Source: Halocaridina rubra (Eukaryota; Arthropoda; Malacostraca; Decapoda; Atyidae). From it: a DNA stretch of 64,000 nt. The stretch lies in NCBI GenBank assembly GCA_037179515.1, contig JAXCGZ010020813.1, positions 55,001 to 119,000 on the forward strand, read 5' to 3'. This document shows, piece after piece, positions 31,635-43,945 of the stretch (the stretch's first letter is position 1; every line of letters starts with the position of its first letter). The notes beneath the pieces are model-generated. The model ran no database searches, was not told where the DNA came from, and worked only from the letters and a program-made list of their open reading frames with translations. Made by a program: the position numbers and the translations under genes.

Positions 31635-33708
31635 TACAGTTCCAAAATATACGAAATGGAAACGCAATATTTTGTGCATATATAAAATAAATATCAGAAT
31701 ATGACAACGAAAAAAATATAACATTCTTCCAAATAAAAACGATTTGCTTTAAGCGAAATATAGTGTCAAGAACGTTTTCTATTAACAGAGAAATGAAAAT
31801 AAATATTTTTTTCTGTTGAAACAATAAGCAAGGTAAACGCTAATTATTTAATTTCTTAATTCTAGTGTGTGGATAACAACTAAAAACGATAAAAGGCAAA
31901 AACAATATAAAAAAAGCAAAAATATTAATATAGCTAAAAGCGAATTAATATGGATACATCATAAGTCATTTTCAAAAATATATCGAGATTAAAACTACTT
32001 CCCGAAGAATAAAATATACACAAATATTATTTTGGCGAGATGCGAATTTATTTCACTTTTGTAAGTGAATTAAAAGAAAATCGTTCATAAATTTTAACCT
32101 GGTAAAAATTATCTTACAGAGATATTTCCCCCACACGAAATAAATAAATATATTAATATATAAAATTGACACACTGAAAGACAACAACAGGCCTGTAAAA
32201 ACTCTTCTAACGTGTACGTACTTAAGGTAAAACAATAGTTTTCCAAAAAAAATACGAATATTCATAAACTCGTAACTTCTAGAGAAACACTAACACTCAA
32301 TCAAAACTTATACGTAACCTAACCTAACTAACTGATGTATTAATGCAATAATACTAAATGGCAAAAATGAATTTGATACTTCAATGATTGGCTATTCACT
32401 GCACAGTAAACGTAGCTCAGTAATGATATTTATGTTCAATACTTACCTAAATTTCGATTAATTCTGGAGCCAATTATAATTTTCTTGAAGACAGTGCATT
32501 CATTGTCTCAAAACACCGTCTATAAATGACGAAAACGTTTTTAAAATGCGAAATTAAGAAGAAAACTTATTAAAATCACGTGGTCGTCTTTTATACTCAC
32601 TCAAGTTACTTAGCATAAACAAAACTTCTTCCCTTTTATGTATGGAATAGTGCAAATTGCACGTTTCTCTCTCTCTCTCTCTCAGATAATCTGAAGAATT
32701 TTCTCTGTAAACTCCTTACTGTACCATCAAGAACTGTTTATCCTTTTCCAACAGACTAGAATCAACGACTTGGAAACATGAGGACATACTCTATTAATAC
32801 CTTTTTAGCTCTGATTAATAGCCGTTAGTACTTACTAATACCTATTAATACTCTTCATATCTAAGGTATCTCATTTACAAAATATTAGGTAGATGGGTAA
32901 CTCTCTACTGGGAAACTGGAAACAGTAACATATATACAGAAAATATATTCTTAATGTGCTGTAATTCAAGGGTATGTGCTTGTTGGGTTCTCTTAATGTT
33001 GATGTTAAATTTTTTTAAGAGGCATCTTATATTATTTGAAAAATATGTGAAATGCTTAACCAACTGCATTCCTTTTACTCTTTTATCCATCTTTTTTTAT
33101 TCAAATGAAAGTTCTTTTGCATATTTCCTTTAATGTGTTTATTCAATTTCAAACTTCCAATCACGCTAGACTAGTTTCTTCATGAGTTTCAGCTTTCTCC
33201 TATCCTTGTGAGCTGAGAAGCCATTAACGTATCTACTTCCTGCAATAAGGAAGTTATTTTTAGGAAAGGGGTATTATTGATACAGAGAATAGGACATAGT
33301 AAAGAATCTATATGTATATGCTACAGTATTTCTTCCTTACAGGTACACCCTAAATTAGAATGCTGTAAATAAGCAAACTGGATGTCTGTTGTTGCAAAGT
33401 AGTATCTGTTATATAATAATCCAAGTGTAAATATTTATAGTATTTGATAGTATATAATATTGGGGATGTATATTATTCATTAGAGTGTAAAATTTCAAAA
33501 ACTAAGCACCAGTTTCAACACATACACATACCTTGCATATCAACATATTCTAAGAACAAAACACGTGTAGTTGTATAACAAAAATTAAAGGACCTCATCG
33601 AGTTCCTCAAAGCGATTTTCACATGTGTCACTATTAGTTCCCATTATGGAGGTAGACACTTGACAGATTGTAGATGGGTAATCCAGGCTGGATGTGCAAA
33701 TCTTGTAA
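31600..33708. other. Non-coding AT-rich interval
   Basis: The interval opens with a (GA)n run (31,600-31,630) and contains a short (TC)n at about 32,664-32,684. I see no credible gene; the short open frames are AT-rich chance frames. A fragment CCTAACCTAAC at about 32,318 resembles two arthropod telomere units but is too short to mean anything. Confidence 0.7.
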
Positions 33709-33899
33709 AATTGTGGTGCCCTGTGGGGCGGGCACAATATCAAAGAATAGCCTCACCGTATTCCCTGCGTGTCGTGAAAGGTGACTAAAAGTGGATGGGG
33801 TGGGGGGGACTAGGAATCCCCCCCTAGTATCAACCTCCTGCGAGACGTCAAAGAAGAAGGGGAGTAGAGGGGAGAATAACTTCTCCCCAAACTCTAGTT

Positions 33900-36815
33900 T
33901 TGGGGTGTCTAAATGTGCGTGGTTGTAGTACGATAGAGAGCAAAAGATGTGAGATTGGTTATATGTTTGGTAAGAGGAGGATGGATGTATGGGCATTGTG
34001 TGAGACGAAGATGAAAGGAAAAGGAGAAGTGGCATTTGGTGATGTGACGGGTAGGGTGTCTGGGGTTGAAAGGGGGAGAGCGAGAGGTGTGGCATTATTG
34101 CTGAGTGAATGGATGGTAAATCAGGTAGTGGAATGGAAAGAAGTGTCATCTAGGCTGATGTGGGTGAGGGCTAGGATAGGAAGGGAATGTTGGGGTTTTG
34201 TTAGTGCGTATGGGCCAGGATGTGAGAGAAGTAAGGAAGAGCGGGATGAATTCTGGAATGAGTTAACTAGATGTGTGGATGGTCTGAGTAGAAGGAACTA
34301 TGTAGGTGTGTTGGGTGACTTGAATGCCAGAGTGGGTGATGGAGAGATAGAAGGTGTTGTAGGAAAGTATGGGGTACCAGGTGGGAATGAGAGTGGCGAG
34401 AGACTGTTAGATATGTGTGTGGAGCAAGAGTTGGTGATAGGTAATAGTTTATTTAAGAAGAAGTTAATAAATAAGTATACATGGATGAGAGTGGCAAATG
34501 GAAGAGTGAAAGAAAGAGCATTGATGGATTAGGGGTGCGGCTGTTGGTAGAGTGAAAGATGTACATGCATTCAGGGGTGTGGCTGCTGGGATGTCTGATC
34601 ACTTTTTGGTTGAAGCAAAAGTGGTAGTAGCAAAAGAGTGGGGAAATAGTGTGGGGGGATGTAGAAGGGAAATAGTGAAGGTGGAAGAGTTGAAAAAGCC
34701 AGAGAAGAGACAGGAATATCAGGACAGGTTGAGAGTGGCATATGACAGGGTGAAAGAAAGAGAAGTTGGGGAGTTAGGGGAGGAATGGGGGTTGATGAAA
34801 GACTGTTTTGTGGGACATGCAAGTGATGTGTGTGGAAAGAGGTTTGTTGGAGGTGGCATGAGGAGGGGCAGCGAGTGGTGGAATGAAGGGGTGAAAATGA
34901 AGGTGGAAGAGAAAAAGAGGGCTTTTGAGGAATGGCTACAGTGTAAAAGTAGGAAGAAGTATGAAAGATATAGGGAGAAAAATGTGGAAACCAAGCGGAC
35001 GGTAGAGGAAGAGAAGAGGTTGGCAAATGTTAGGTGGGGACAGGATTTTAGTAGGTCATATGAGGAGAATAAAAAGAAGTTTTGGAAAGAAGTGAAGAGA
35101 GCAAGGAAGGGTGGATCGAGGATGGAAGAGACAGTGAAAGATGTGAATGGACAGATGTTAAGAGGGAACGATGCAAGGAAAAGATGGGCAGAATACTTTG
35201 AGTGCTTGCTGAATGTTGAGGAAGATAGAGAGGCAGCTATAGTGGCAGTGGGAGGGGTTCAAGGGCCAGTAATGGGAGATGAAAATGAGAGAGAGATTAC
35301 AAGAGAGGAGGTGAAAAGGGCATTGTATGAAGCGAAAGCAGGTAAAGCACCTGGAATGGATGGTGTGAGAGCGGAGATGTTGAAATAAGGGGGTGTGACT
35401 GCATTGGAATGGTTAGAGAGAGTGTTTAATATATGCTTTATGTTGTCATTGGTGCCAGTGGATTGGGTGATTGCCTGTATAGTTTCCCTATACAAAGGTA
35501 AGGGAGATATGTATGAATGCAGTAATTTTAGGGGTATAAGTTTGTTGAGTGTGGTAGGAAAAGTGTATGGTAGGATACTGGTTAATAGGATTAGGGATAA
35601 GACAGAATATGTGATCGCGGAAGTGCAGAGTGGTTTTAGGAGAGGTAGAGGTTGTATAGATCAGATTTTTATAGTTAGGCAGTTATGTGAGAAATATTTA
35701 GCAAAGGGTAAGGATGTGTATTTTGCATTTTTGGATCAGGAGAAAGCATATGATAGAGTTGATAGAGAGGCTATGTGGAATGTTTTGAGATTATATAGAA
35801 TCAATGGTAAATTGTTGCATGCAGTGAAGAGTTTGTATGAGGGTAGTAGAGCTTGTGTTAGGGTAGGGAATGAAGTGAGTGAGTGGTTTCCAGTGAGTGT
35901 GGGACTGAGACAGGGATGTGTTATGTCACCATGGCTGTTCAATTTGTATATTGATGGAGTTGTAAGAGAGGTGAATGAGCGAGTGCGTGGTCGAGGTTTG
36001 AGAATGGTAGATGGGGATGATAACGAGTGGGAGCTGAATCAGTTGCTGTTTGCAGATGATACTGTGGTGGTGGCAGATTCAGAGGAAAAGCTGTGTCAGT
36101 GTCAGAATTTGGAATGGTGTGTGAGAGAAGGAAGCTGCGAGTGAATGTGGGAAAGAGTAAGGTTATGAGGTGTACAAGAAATTAGGATGGCACTGGATTG
36201 AATGTTATGTTGAATGGAGAGACACTTGAGGAGGTTAATCAGTTTAAGTATTTAGGCTCGGTTATAGCTGCAAATGGTGGAGTGGAAGCAGATGTGTGTC
36301 ACAGAGTGAATGAAGGATGTAAAGTGTTGGGTGCATTGAAAGGAGTGATGAAGAATAGAGGGTTGGAAATGAATGTTAAGAAAGTTTTGTATGAGAAAGT
36401 GGTTGTGCCAACTGTGATGTATGGATCAGAGTTATGGGGTATGAAAGTAAGTGAGAGACGGAAACTAAATGTGTTTGAGATGAAATGCCTGAGGAGTATG
36501 ATTGGTGTATCTCGATTGGATAGGGTTAGGAATGAAGTGGTGAGAGCAAGAACGGGTGTGAGGAGAGAAATTGCAGCCAGAGTAGATATGAATGTTCTGA
36601 GATGGTTTGGCCATGTGGAAAGGATGGATGATGAAAGGCTGCTGAAAAAGGTGATGAATGCGAGAGTTGATGGGAGAAATGCTAGAGGGAGGCCTAGGTT
36701 TGGATGGATGGATGGAGTAAGGAGAGCCCTGAATGATAGGAGGATGGATGTGAGGGAAGCAAGCGAGCGTGCTAGGAATAGGAATGAGTGGCGAGCGATT
36801 GTGACGCGGCTCTGA
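33900..36815 (+). pseudogene. RTE endonuclease-reverse transcriptase, broken ORF of copy 1
   Basis: Positions 33,900-34,532 encode the endonuclease start (CLNVRGC, LCETKMKGKGE, VGVLGDLNARVGDG, NKYTWMRVANGR). A deletion at about 34,530 removes the DYVLVAKS block. Positions 34,552-35,388 continue (MSDHFLVEAK contains the catalytic SDH; then the linker to GKAPGMDGVRAEML). A stop at about 35,386 precedes 35,395-36,144 with RT (FRGISLLSVVGKVYGRI, FLDQEKAYDRVD, GLRQGCVMSPWLFNLY, catalytic FADD). After a frameshift, 36,198-36,815 give KYLGSVIAANGG and RWFGHVERMDD up to the C-terminal GRPRFGWMDG. The motif order fits RTE. At least three lesions make it inactive. Confidence 0.85.
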
Positions 36816-37016
36816 TGGGCATCTGCTGTTACCACGGGGCTGCATCTTACAGAGATAGCCCTGTGGTAGGGGCAGTAGGAGAAGCGACACAGGTTGTGGA
36901 AGAGCCGGGAGGATGGGCTGTGGCACTCCAGCAGTGCCATCTGAACGGTCGCTAGCTCCCTCGTCATTGCCCATAGAGCATAGTAATCCCCCTATTTGTT
37001 TTCCTTTCTTGATGTC

Positions 37017-37047
37017 GGCTACCCCCCAATTAAAGGGGGAAACAGCC
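37017..37047 (+). other. 3'-terminal hairpin of RTE family 2, copy 1
   Basis: A GGCT/AGCC outer stem and a CCCCC/GGGGG inner stem enclose a short AT loop just before the tail. The same hairpin is present in copy 2 at 60,891-60,918 with a different loop (AATT instead of AATTAAA), so the stem is conserved while the loop varies. In several LINE families a 3' stem-loop is the site the reverse transcriptase recognises; that role here is inferred. Confidence 0.55.
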
Positions 37048-37066
37048 AAGGTATATGTATGTAAGT

Positions 37067-38960
37067 AAGGAAATTACCATATTTACCATTATTTTTAGAA
37101 ATCAGGGTGCCATTTTTCAGTTTTAATTTGTAACAAGAGAGAAAAGTTTTGTGCTTTTTTGTGCTTCCATCATGAAAAACTATTGGGATACTTGAGTACA
37201 ATATTTCTTTATTTTATGTGCAATATCTCATATGTACAGAAATACTGGGAACATATACTTATAGTTTATAGATTAGATCTATGCATAACTTGGGTCATTT
37301 ATCAATTTCTTAATAATATTTAAAAAAATGGTAAAAAAGGACTTTGCAATTGACTGACTTCTTTAGCATATACATAGTTGGGGTGTTGAGAGAGAAAAAA
37401 AATAGTAGAATAGTTGCAACAAAATTGATGTAAAGAGGGACTTAGATAATAGTTAGGAACACGTTTTTTACATAAGAGAGAATGTATCTCTCAGACTGTG
37501 AAAAGGAAGCATCAAGAATTGGAAATAAGTTTTGTCACTGCAACAGATATACTAAACTAAAATTACATATACAGTAAACAAATAGCATAGTAATCTTTTT
37601 TAGACAGAAGACTAATCATAAAATTAATGCCATGAAAACATCGATTTTAAGAGATGTAAACACTGGCGGAAACAGATTCAAAGAATGATGGGAGCTTTAA
37701 ATTCTAAAGAACAGCCATGCATTAATATATAACAGTTTGGGATAAATCAGAGAGAAATCTTAAAGTTTTAAGGTCTCTAATGAAAAGCAAAGGTAAAGGA
37801 CAGAGATAGCATGGAGCCCGATTATATTCCTATCATATTTCCAGTGCGCAAGCTCTCTCTCCAATTGCGTTTTAAACAGTGATGTAATGTAAAGAATATT
37901 AACCTTGATATGAGGAAGATAATGGTTTTAAAGTCTTCCAACCTTTTCCAGTACTGTGAAAACAATGACATGGAATAATATCCTATCAGATTACAACACA
38001 GAGCGTGGATATATAGATCTTTACAATATGCTTATATTAAAACAAGGTTTGACAGGAAAAAGGCAAAAGCAATGAGAAGCCTGCAAGGTAGATGACATAT
38101 TGATAAAAAAAAAACTCTTCCCAGTGTTCAATAACATTCGGCACTGGATATGTGATTTATTAACCTACCTCTGACATAGGTGACTTTGTTGAGACCTACT
38201 CTGCTTAGAAAGGATAGTTTGAAGAGTACGAGAGGCAGCAAAATCAGGGTATAGTGAAAGATGTAGTTTATGTAATGAGTACATGCTTTAACAAGGAGAG
38301 CTGTAGGACTTTTTTTAATGGTCCTTTTTAGTGTGGCATTCCAAAAGGGTAGAGGACATTAAAACAATGACAAAGCAATAGCTAGCCAGTTGTATTTGAA
38401 AGTTTCATACAAAACTTGTCACAGATTTTGGCGATGCTGTTATGTATTGATACTATATTGTTTCAGACTCTTTATTTCAACTGCACCATCCATATATATA
38501 AATGAATGTTTTTGGGAATAAATTGTGATAAATTATTATACAGTATTTATTTCGAGTAATGTAACCTAATTTGTGGTTAATTATGGATGTTAAGTAATGT
38601 TTGTTTTTTGTGAAGAAATTATATAATGAACTTACATTAAAGAGAACTCATTGTGCTAGTACAGCACTTAGTATGGTATTGCATATATAGTGAATCATAT
38701 CATTTCTATAAAGCCGTTGGTGCATGTAATGTAAATTTATAAAAGCAAAAATGGTTTTAGCTTCTGCACTTAGGTTTACAACATGCCAATATTATGCATC
38801 AAGCACTATCTTGTTCAGTGCATGATTTTTATCCATTTTTACAGGATATCTCCAAAATAACCTTTTTCTTGTTATATTCACTCGTTCCACAAAGAATGAC
38901 TTCGTAGCCAAGAGGAAGTCATATTCCATATGTTAAGTATGCAATATGCATTTATATGAT
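37067..38960. other. Non-coding AT-rich interval
   Basis: I see no convincing coding sequence, RNA gene or repeat over about 1.9 kb. Open frames are short and lack recognisable protein patterns. Confidence 0.65.
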
Positions 38961-39260
38961 GTAACAAGGGCCAGAGAAATTTCTTGCACCTGCTAGCACA
39001 TCAAACTGGGACTGGCGCATGTGAGGGGTTTGTCTTGAGATGAAGCAATGGGGAAAAACAAGCCGCGGCTGTAATGACTCATGACAGGAGATGATTGTCC
39101 ACTTACCTTGTGGATGACCTAAGCAGGGTGGTGATGGGAAGTGTGAAAGCACTTTATACCTAAGAGCTAAGAGTGAATGAGATATATTAGCTGCTGGTAA
39201 ATATGCGTGATCTGAGTCGGCCACCTCCTTTACAAGGGGGATAGCAGCTGCTGTTTATGC
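38960..39260 (+). repeat. Dispersed repeat, diverged copy (related to 61,385-61,655)
   Basis: Blocks such as GAGATGAAGCAATGGG, CTTACCTTGTGGATGAC, GCAGGGTGGTGATGGGAAG and ACAAGGGGGATAGC align in the same order with 61,385-61,655. This indicates two old copies of one interspersed repeat, and no protein is evident. The class is unknown; a SINE or SINE-tail origin is possible because the second copy continues leftwards into a tRNA-like segment. Confidence 0.5.
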
Positions 39261-40543
39261 ATAGCTTATATATCTCGTATAGAAGTTACCATTCATATGA
39301 AGTTCTCATCTACCTTGGTAGAGTGAAATTATCTGAACATAATTTATTTGAAAGCTGCACATGTTCCTTTTATGTAAATGCTATGAAGTAATGCTTCAGA
39401 AGTAATACTTTTTTTATGTCACTATGAGTCCCTGATTGCGGATGAGCATAAATGAATTGAAGATGGGGAATCAAGACAGGATACCCTTCCCATCGCCCCT
39501 CTGTGTTCCAATGCAGAGCTGTCACGTCCCAAGTTTTTCATTCTACCATTACGATCCTTCAAAGATACTACTGTGCTGAAAAAGGAAATGCATGAAAACA
39601 ACTTAAAAATTATATATCTTGCTTTGAGAAATGTAATGTTGCATAGCATATGTCTCATTATATGCCATCCTTCCACTAAGGTGGCATATCTACAACAATA
39701 ACAAGAACAATATCATATATGTCTTCCCAAATAGATAGCAAATACGCAAATAGGGGCCTGTGAAAGGGAAAGAAGTAGTATCTGTCACCTCCTAGCCCCT
39801 TAAAATTCAGAAGGAATAATGAGCAGACAGTTGAAAATTGCAGGGTAGTTGTGGTACGAACTACACTAAGTAATCAGGTTAGTGAAAAGGCCTAAAATAG
39901 AAAAAACAATATCTTGCATTATCATATACGCCTACCCATTCAGACACCCTATCAGGAAATATTTTTTAATTAATGGTGCATTAACCAATCAATCATACTA
40001 ACCTGTCTTATATGCACATCAAAATATTAATTACTTATAAATAAAAAATATGATAAAAAGAGCCATAAAGAAATTTGAAATTTATTACAAGATTAATACA
40101 ATACAGCATTCTGTAGTTATTGATAACTATTTCTTTTACCGAGTTGGGAATTTTTAACAAAACTCAACAGCACATTAGTATAAATCAATGTCTTTAGAGA
40201 CTCAATTTTAATTAAATCCAATAAAATCTTAATCGACGAAACTATTCACATTTCAACATTCAACAAATTGTATACTTAGCACTTGTTTTAGCAAGAGGCA
40301 ATGTTAATCTAAACGAGGTACCATTTTTCTTTAAACAAAAATTTCTAAATATTAAGAAGTAACACAACTGCAGCAAGCATACAGTGAGATGAAGGGTCAT
40401 CAATGTAATTTAAACAGACAAAAGATAAAGTGACCACAGAAAATCTTTTATCTGGAATTTACTATGACTCAGTCCTTTAAGAATAGCCATATCTCATGTT
40501 CAGGTTTTAATCCGTTTCTGTTAGATCATATCAATTGCTGCAG
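39261..40543. other. Non-coding interval downstream of the zinc-finger gene
   Basis: No coding pattern is recognised. The part closest to 40,543 probably holds the 3' UTR of the minus-strand zinc-finger gene, but no clear polyadenylation signal could be assigned with confidence. Confidence 0.5.
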
Positions 40544-41515
40544 TTAATCCTTTTCCCCTTTATTTTTGTCTTCTTTTGGACTATCACTGTGTATTTCATC
40601 TCCATCATGACTATGCTCTTCCTTTAAAGAGGAGAGCCTCTTTGCTGTACTCCCAGAGTTTTCTAAATTAGCTGCATCATCTTCCTGCATACTTTCCTCA
40701 CATTCTTCTTTTATATAGACATTTTCAATAAAATAAACTGCATTCAAATTCTCCTCCGAATCAGAAGACCTGCTCATGTTTTCAACATCGTTGCAGTCAG
40801 AGACAGAACCCTCCTTTCCTGCAACATAACAGGGATTTCGGTCTAGGCTTCCGGATAGATGATTGCACTTGTAACAAGAATATATCGTCTCTTCACTTTC
40901 ATCGGGATTGTCAAGCTTTGTTAAACACTCTTCTGAAAAGAATTTGAGACAACTACTACAATTATAAATATGAGGCCCTTCAATCTCATGCAGTCTGAAG
41001 TGTCTCCTCATGTTGTCTTTGACAGTGAACTTTTTATCACAAATTCCACATACGAAGGGTTTTTGCCCAGTGTGAGTCAACAAATGTTTTTTCAAGTACT
41101 CTTTATGGGCAAAGGATTTGTTGCATAACTTGCAAAAGTAGAGTTTTGCTCTGCTGTGAATGGCAGTGTGCCTGATCAAGTTGGCCCTCTTGGCAAAAGT
41201 TTTATTGCACACATCACACTCATAAGGTCTTTCTCCACTATGAGTTAAGTAATGTTGTTTCAGAGTGTGCTTGAAACTGAATGCCTTACAACAAATACAA
41301 CACACAAAAGGTCGTTCGCCCGTGTGGACTACAGAGTGCCTTTCTAACCCTCGTCTTGAACTAAAAGCCTTGTTGCAAATGTCGCACATGAAGGTCTTTT
41401 CTTCATGATGAACGACAGCATGGCTGTCCAAATCAATTTTGTAAGAAAATGTCTTACTGCAAACACTGCACATAAAAGCCAAGTTCTGCCCATCACTTAA
41501 GACCTCAAAATCCAT
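40544..41515 (-). CDS. C2H2 zinc-finger protein, six fingers plus C-terminal Cys module
   Basis: This is a 323-aa frame. The start codon is in strong context (AAAATGG) with an in-frame TAA 12 bases upstream. Six classic C2H2 fingers occupy residues 14-176, joined by TGEKP-like linkers (HTGERPF, HSGERPY, HTGQKPF), as in sequence-specific DNA-binding factors. After the fingers comes a degenerate element, C186-x2-C189-x7-C197-x16-C214-x2-C217, lacking the two His of a C2H2 finger. The same arrangement occurs in the protein at 62,587. The tail (240-323) is acidic and Ser-rich and carries VYIKEE, a match to the SUMO-site pattern hydrophobic-K-x-E. It is likely nuclear, with unknown targets. Upstream non-coding exons may exist. 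Confidence 0.87.
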   Translation of the reverse strand: MDFEVLSDGQNLAFMCSVCSKTFSYKIDLDSHAVVHHEEKTFMCDICNKAFSSRRGLERHSVVHTGERPFVCCICCKAFSFKHTLKQHYLTHSGERPYECDVCNKTFAKRANLIRHTAIHSRAKLYFCKLCNKSFAHKEYLKKHLLTHTGQKPFVCGICDKKFTVKDNMRRHFRLHEIEGPHIYNCSSCLKFFSEECLTKLDNPDESEETIYSCYKCNHLSGSLDRNPCYVAGKEGSVSDCNDVENMSRSSDSEENLNAVYFIENVYIKEECEESMQEDDAANLENSGSTAKRLSSLKEEHSHDGDEIHSDSPKEDKNKGEKD

Positions 41516-42870
41516 TTTTGCAAGTTTTTATCAATTACTTTGTGAGCTTCATAGCATTCCGTCTTTGCAAACATCAGCTAATTAGTAAGTTGCACATGAG
41601 ATCCCTTTATTTTTGCTCTTCTGCATAGGCTTACTATAAAATTTTCCATCACAACTTTATTGAGTTTTCCAATATTTATAAGAGCAAATAACACACAGTG
41701 GAAAAATAATAACTACATGTTACGGTTTTTTCTTTTATCATATAAACAACAACTGAATAGATGCAAGGATTTAAAGTCCTTAATGAGCTTTGACATTTCA
41801 GAGGCTCTGCTTGCTGATGTATCTGAAAATGTAGGAGTTCATCATCGGAGATTAATGACCAAATACTGAATAGTCCAAGTATAGTATACCAATTCCCCCA
41901 GGAAGTGAAGTTGTCATAAGAATTAAATTAAATCCAATTCAAAAGTAATAACCCTCTCACTTGTGGGTCTCTGAATCTGCATGTTAGTGGAGTGAGTAAG
42001 GAAAAGACAGGATACTGATAGTAAGCTTGTAAGAAGAAAGATGGGCGTGTTCACACACGGAGTGAAATGAAGTTGAAAAGGAATAGTCATTTGGTGAGCG
42101 AATATGTGCTTTGATTCAGCATTACTAGAACTGCAGTCATTATATGTAAGATTGTTAGATCAAATCAAATAAAAAACAGATGAATGTATAAAAGATGACT
42201 AAGAAACACATATATGCAATAAAATAAAAATCTTATTCCATTGTCTTTTCTTACAGTCTTTACAGCAGTGCCATATTGTTTATATATAAGAGTACAGCAT
42301 GTAAAAACTGCTACAGCAAAGGTCTCCAAAAAACATCACACAAGAAAAAGCTACTAAGCTGGACCTTACTTTTAATGTATTACAACAATTACCTATTTAT
42401 AATCTTGATAATTCCATCCCCATGGGACATCCCATTATAAAATGGACATATCAACTCTGATAACTATCCATGAATACTCTCATGATACTAGATTGGTATT
42501 CCATCATAAAAAGTTATTTTAATATTTCTAGTTTCCTTAAATCTTAACATATCACGTAGACGATGGATTCATCACACCCTCAAGGCACACTATTACTAAA
42601 ATATATTACCTACATTTCCATCGTGTTATGACATCTTTCAAAAACACCACAACACTTACTCTTAGGGTTGTCTGCGATACATGAAACATTCCCTCAACAA
42701 GTTTTCTCATTTTGTCTTTTGAATATTATACTCTTAAAAGGTACATCTTGTTTTAACAATATGGTCTGGGTCTACTGGATTTAATAATCACCTTAGCCCC
42801 TAAGACATATGCAGGAATTGGGTTCTCTATTACATTCTGTACTGTCATCATTTATAACAGCACACTACAG
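41516..42870. other. Non-coding interval upstream of the zinc-finger gene
   Basis: This interval probably contains the promoter and 5' UTR exon(s) of the minus-strand zinc-finger gene. No specific element could be assigned, and the open frames are short and unrecognisable. Confidence 0.5.
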
Positions 42871-43070
42871 TATGCACCAGTGGCTGGATTGTAGTGTTTG
42901 CGCCTTTGATTTTTTAGGTCGTTCGAGACCCGCAATGGTCTGAGGTTAAAAAGAGTATTCACTAAGGGTAATGGCTGCACTGCCAAAACCAAAGTTCTTC
43001 AAAGGAAGACACCGTCTTAACCCTTAACAGAAAAGGGCGTCCGTGACGTAAAACCGGATCTCTACAGTAT
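42870..43070 (+). repeat. tRNA-like SINE fragment
   Basis: A head with CAGTGGCTGGATTGTAGTG (A-box-like, imperfect) and GTTCGAGAC (a good match to a pol III B box), about 40 bases apart, resembles a tRNA-derived SINE. The body that follows (GCAATGGTCTGAGG, GTATTCACTAAGG, AACAGAAAAGGGCGTCC) recurs in diverged form at about 61,230-61,385. It is not a functional tRNA gene because the arms do not pair well. Confidence 0.5.
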
Positions 43071-43254
43071 GTACCAAGAAACACAATCCTACACAGGCAA
43101 CAACCAGCCAAGCAACAGCAGCATCTGCTTTCATCATCTTCACCCAATCTTATATCCAACTCATGTGATGCCATTCCTGACAATATACAAAGCTGGTATT
43201 AATACTGTACATCTTCCTTGACACATTCCAATATCTCAGCGTATTTTTGATGGT

Positions 43255-43345
43255 ATAGCGCATGAAACGGCATCTAGCTTTAATGCCCCAGCTCCAACCT
43301 GTCAGTGTCCACCTCCATTCGAATGGTGATTAATAGTAACAAATA
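43255..43345 (+). repeat. Old dispersed repeat (core CCTGTCAGTGTCCACC)
   Basis: The segment GGCATCTAGCTTTAATGCC followed by CTCCAACCTGTCAGTGTCC and CCATTCGAATGG recurs in related form at 52,195-52,320 (same orientation) and inverted at about 54,530-54,625. It is a non-coding interspersed repeat of unknown class. Confidence 0.5.
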
Positions 43346-43614
43346 AAAGGCAAATTAACAAAAAGCATAACTATACAGCCCCTATGACAGCCTAACCTAT
43401 GCTATATATCATCTCCTCATTGCTTTATTAGTTTGGGCAACTAATTCTATGATCATTTTTTCATATGCAAAAGTTTTCCTGCAGTTCACTGATGGTCCAA
43501 GATAAATATGTCACACAAATGCTAATATTTTCATTAAAACATTAAGCTTCAGTTTATGATCTTCAATAAAATAAGTACATTACTCACAATTACAAAACAA
43601 TTTCCTTGGGTATT
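43346..43614. other. Non-coding AT-rich stretch
   Basis: Nothing is recognised between the old repeat and the inverted-repeat element that follows. Confidence 0.6.
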
Positions 43615-43896
43615 ATTGCATTATAGGACCACCTCTGTTTTCCAGTTGAAATAAAGGTTTTCTGCTAGTTTTTTATGTGTTTTAAGCGAATCTGACCTTC
43701 ATTTGCTCCGAAAATTAGTCCTTCACTCTGAAAAATTAACCGTTAGTTAAAAATCACTGGGTTTCTGGTAAGTGGAGAGTTGCTGTAGCCGCCCGTTACT
43801 CAGGTTAAGTTAGGTTAGGTTAAAGCCTTCCTGGCTAAGAGATAAGATAAAATAATTTATTTCAATTGGAAAATAGAGGTGGTCCTATAATGCAAT
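43615..43896. mobile_element. MITE-like element with 41-bp terminal inverted repeats
   Basis: Positions 43,615-43,655 (ATTGCATTATAGGACCACCT...) are the reverse complement of 43,856-43,896 with only two mismatches in 41 bases. The 282-bp unit has no coding capacity, which fits a miniature inverted-repeat transposable element or a fold-back element. The target duplication cannot be read because the outermost bases are themselves part of the inverted repeat. It sits just upstream of the CR1 element at 43,925. Confidence 0.7.
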
Positions 43897-43945
43897 TTTA
43901 CCTTCCCTTGTTATACTGGATTTTATTTTTCAATGTCTTGTATAA

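Larger units (their letters stand above)
33709..37066 (+). mobile_element. RTE-clade LINE (family 2), copy 1
   Basis: The element has a 5' leader (about 33,709-33,899, containing ATTCCCTGCGTGTCGTGAAAGG), a frameshifted ORF with endonuclease and RT, and a 3' UTR. It ends in a hairpin (GGCTACCCCCC...GGGGGAAACAGCC, 37,017-37,047) and a short tail (GGTATATGTATGTAAG). A second copy lies at 57,225-60,935 in the same orientation, and comparison of the two defines the ends. The tail differs between them, as expected for simple-repeat tails of RTE elements. Confidence 0.85.

Noticed and set aside
32317..32330. CCTAACCTAAC as interstitial telomere
   Set aside because: Two units only, with no extension in either direction.
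36299..37049. Minus-strand frames of 190-220 codons opposite the RTE C-terminus
   Set aside because: They are shadows of the RTE coding strand and recur identically opposite copy 2 at 60,313-60,843. No independent protein pattern is seen.
42870..42940. Functional tRNA gene
   Set aside because: The B box is good but the A box is imperfect, the anticodon arm is absent and the arms do not pair. It fits a decayed SINE head.
43804..43823. TTAGG units (GTTAGGTTAGG) as telomeric repeat
   Set aside because: Only two units are present, inside a MITE-like element. This is common by chance in arthropod DNA and is not a telomere array.
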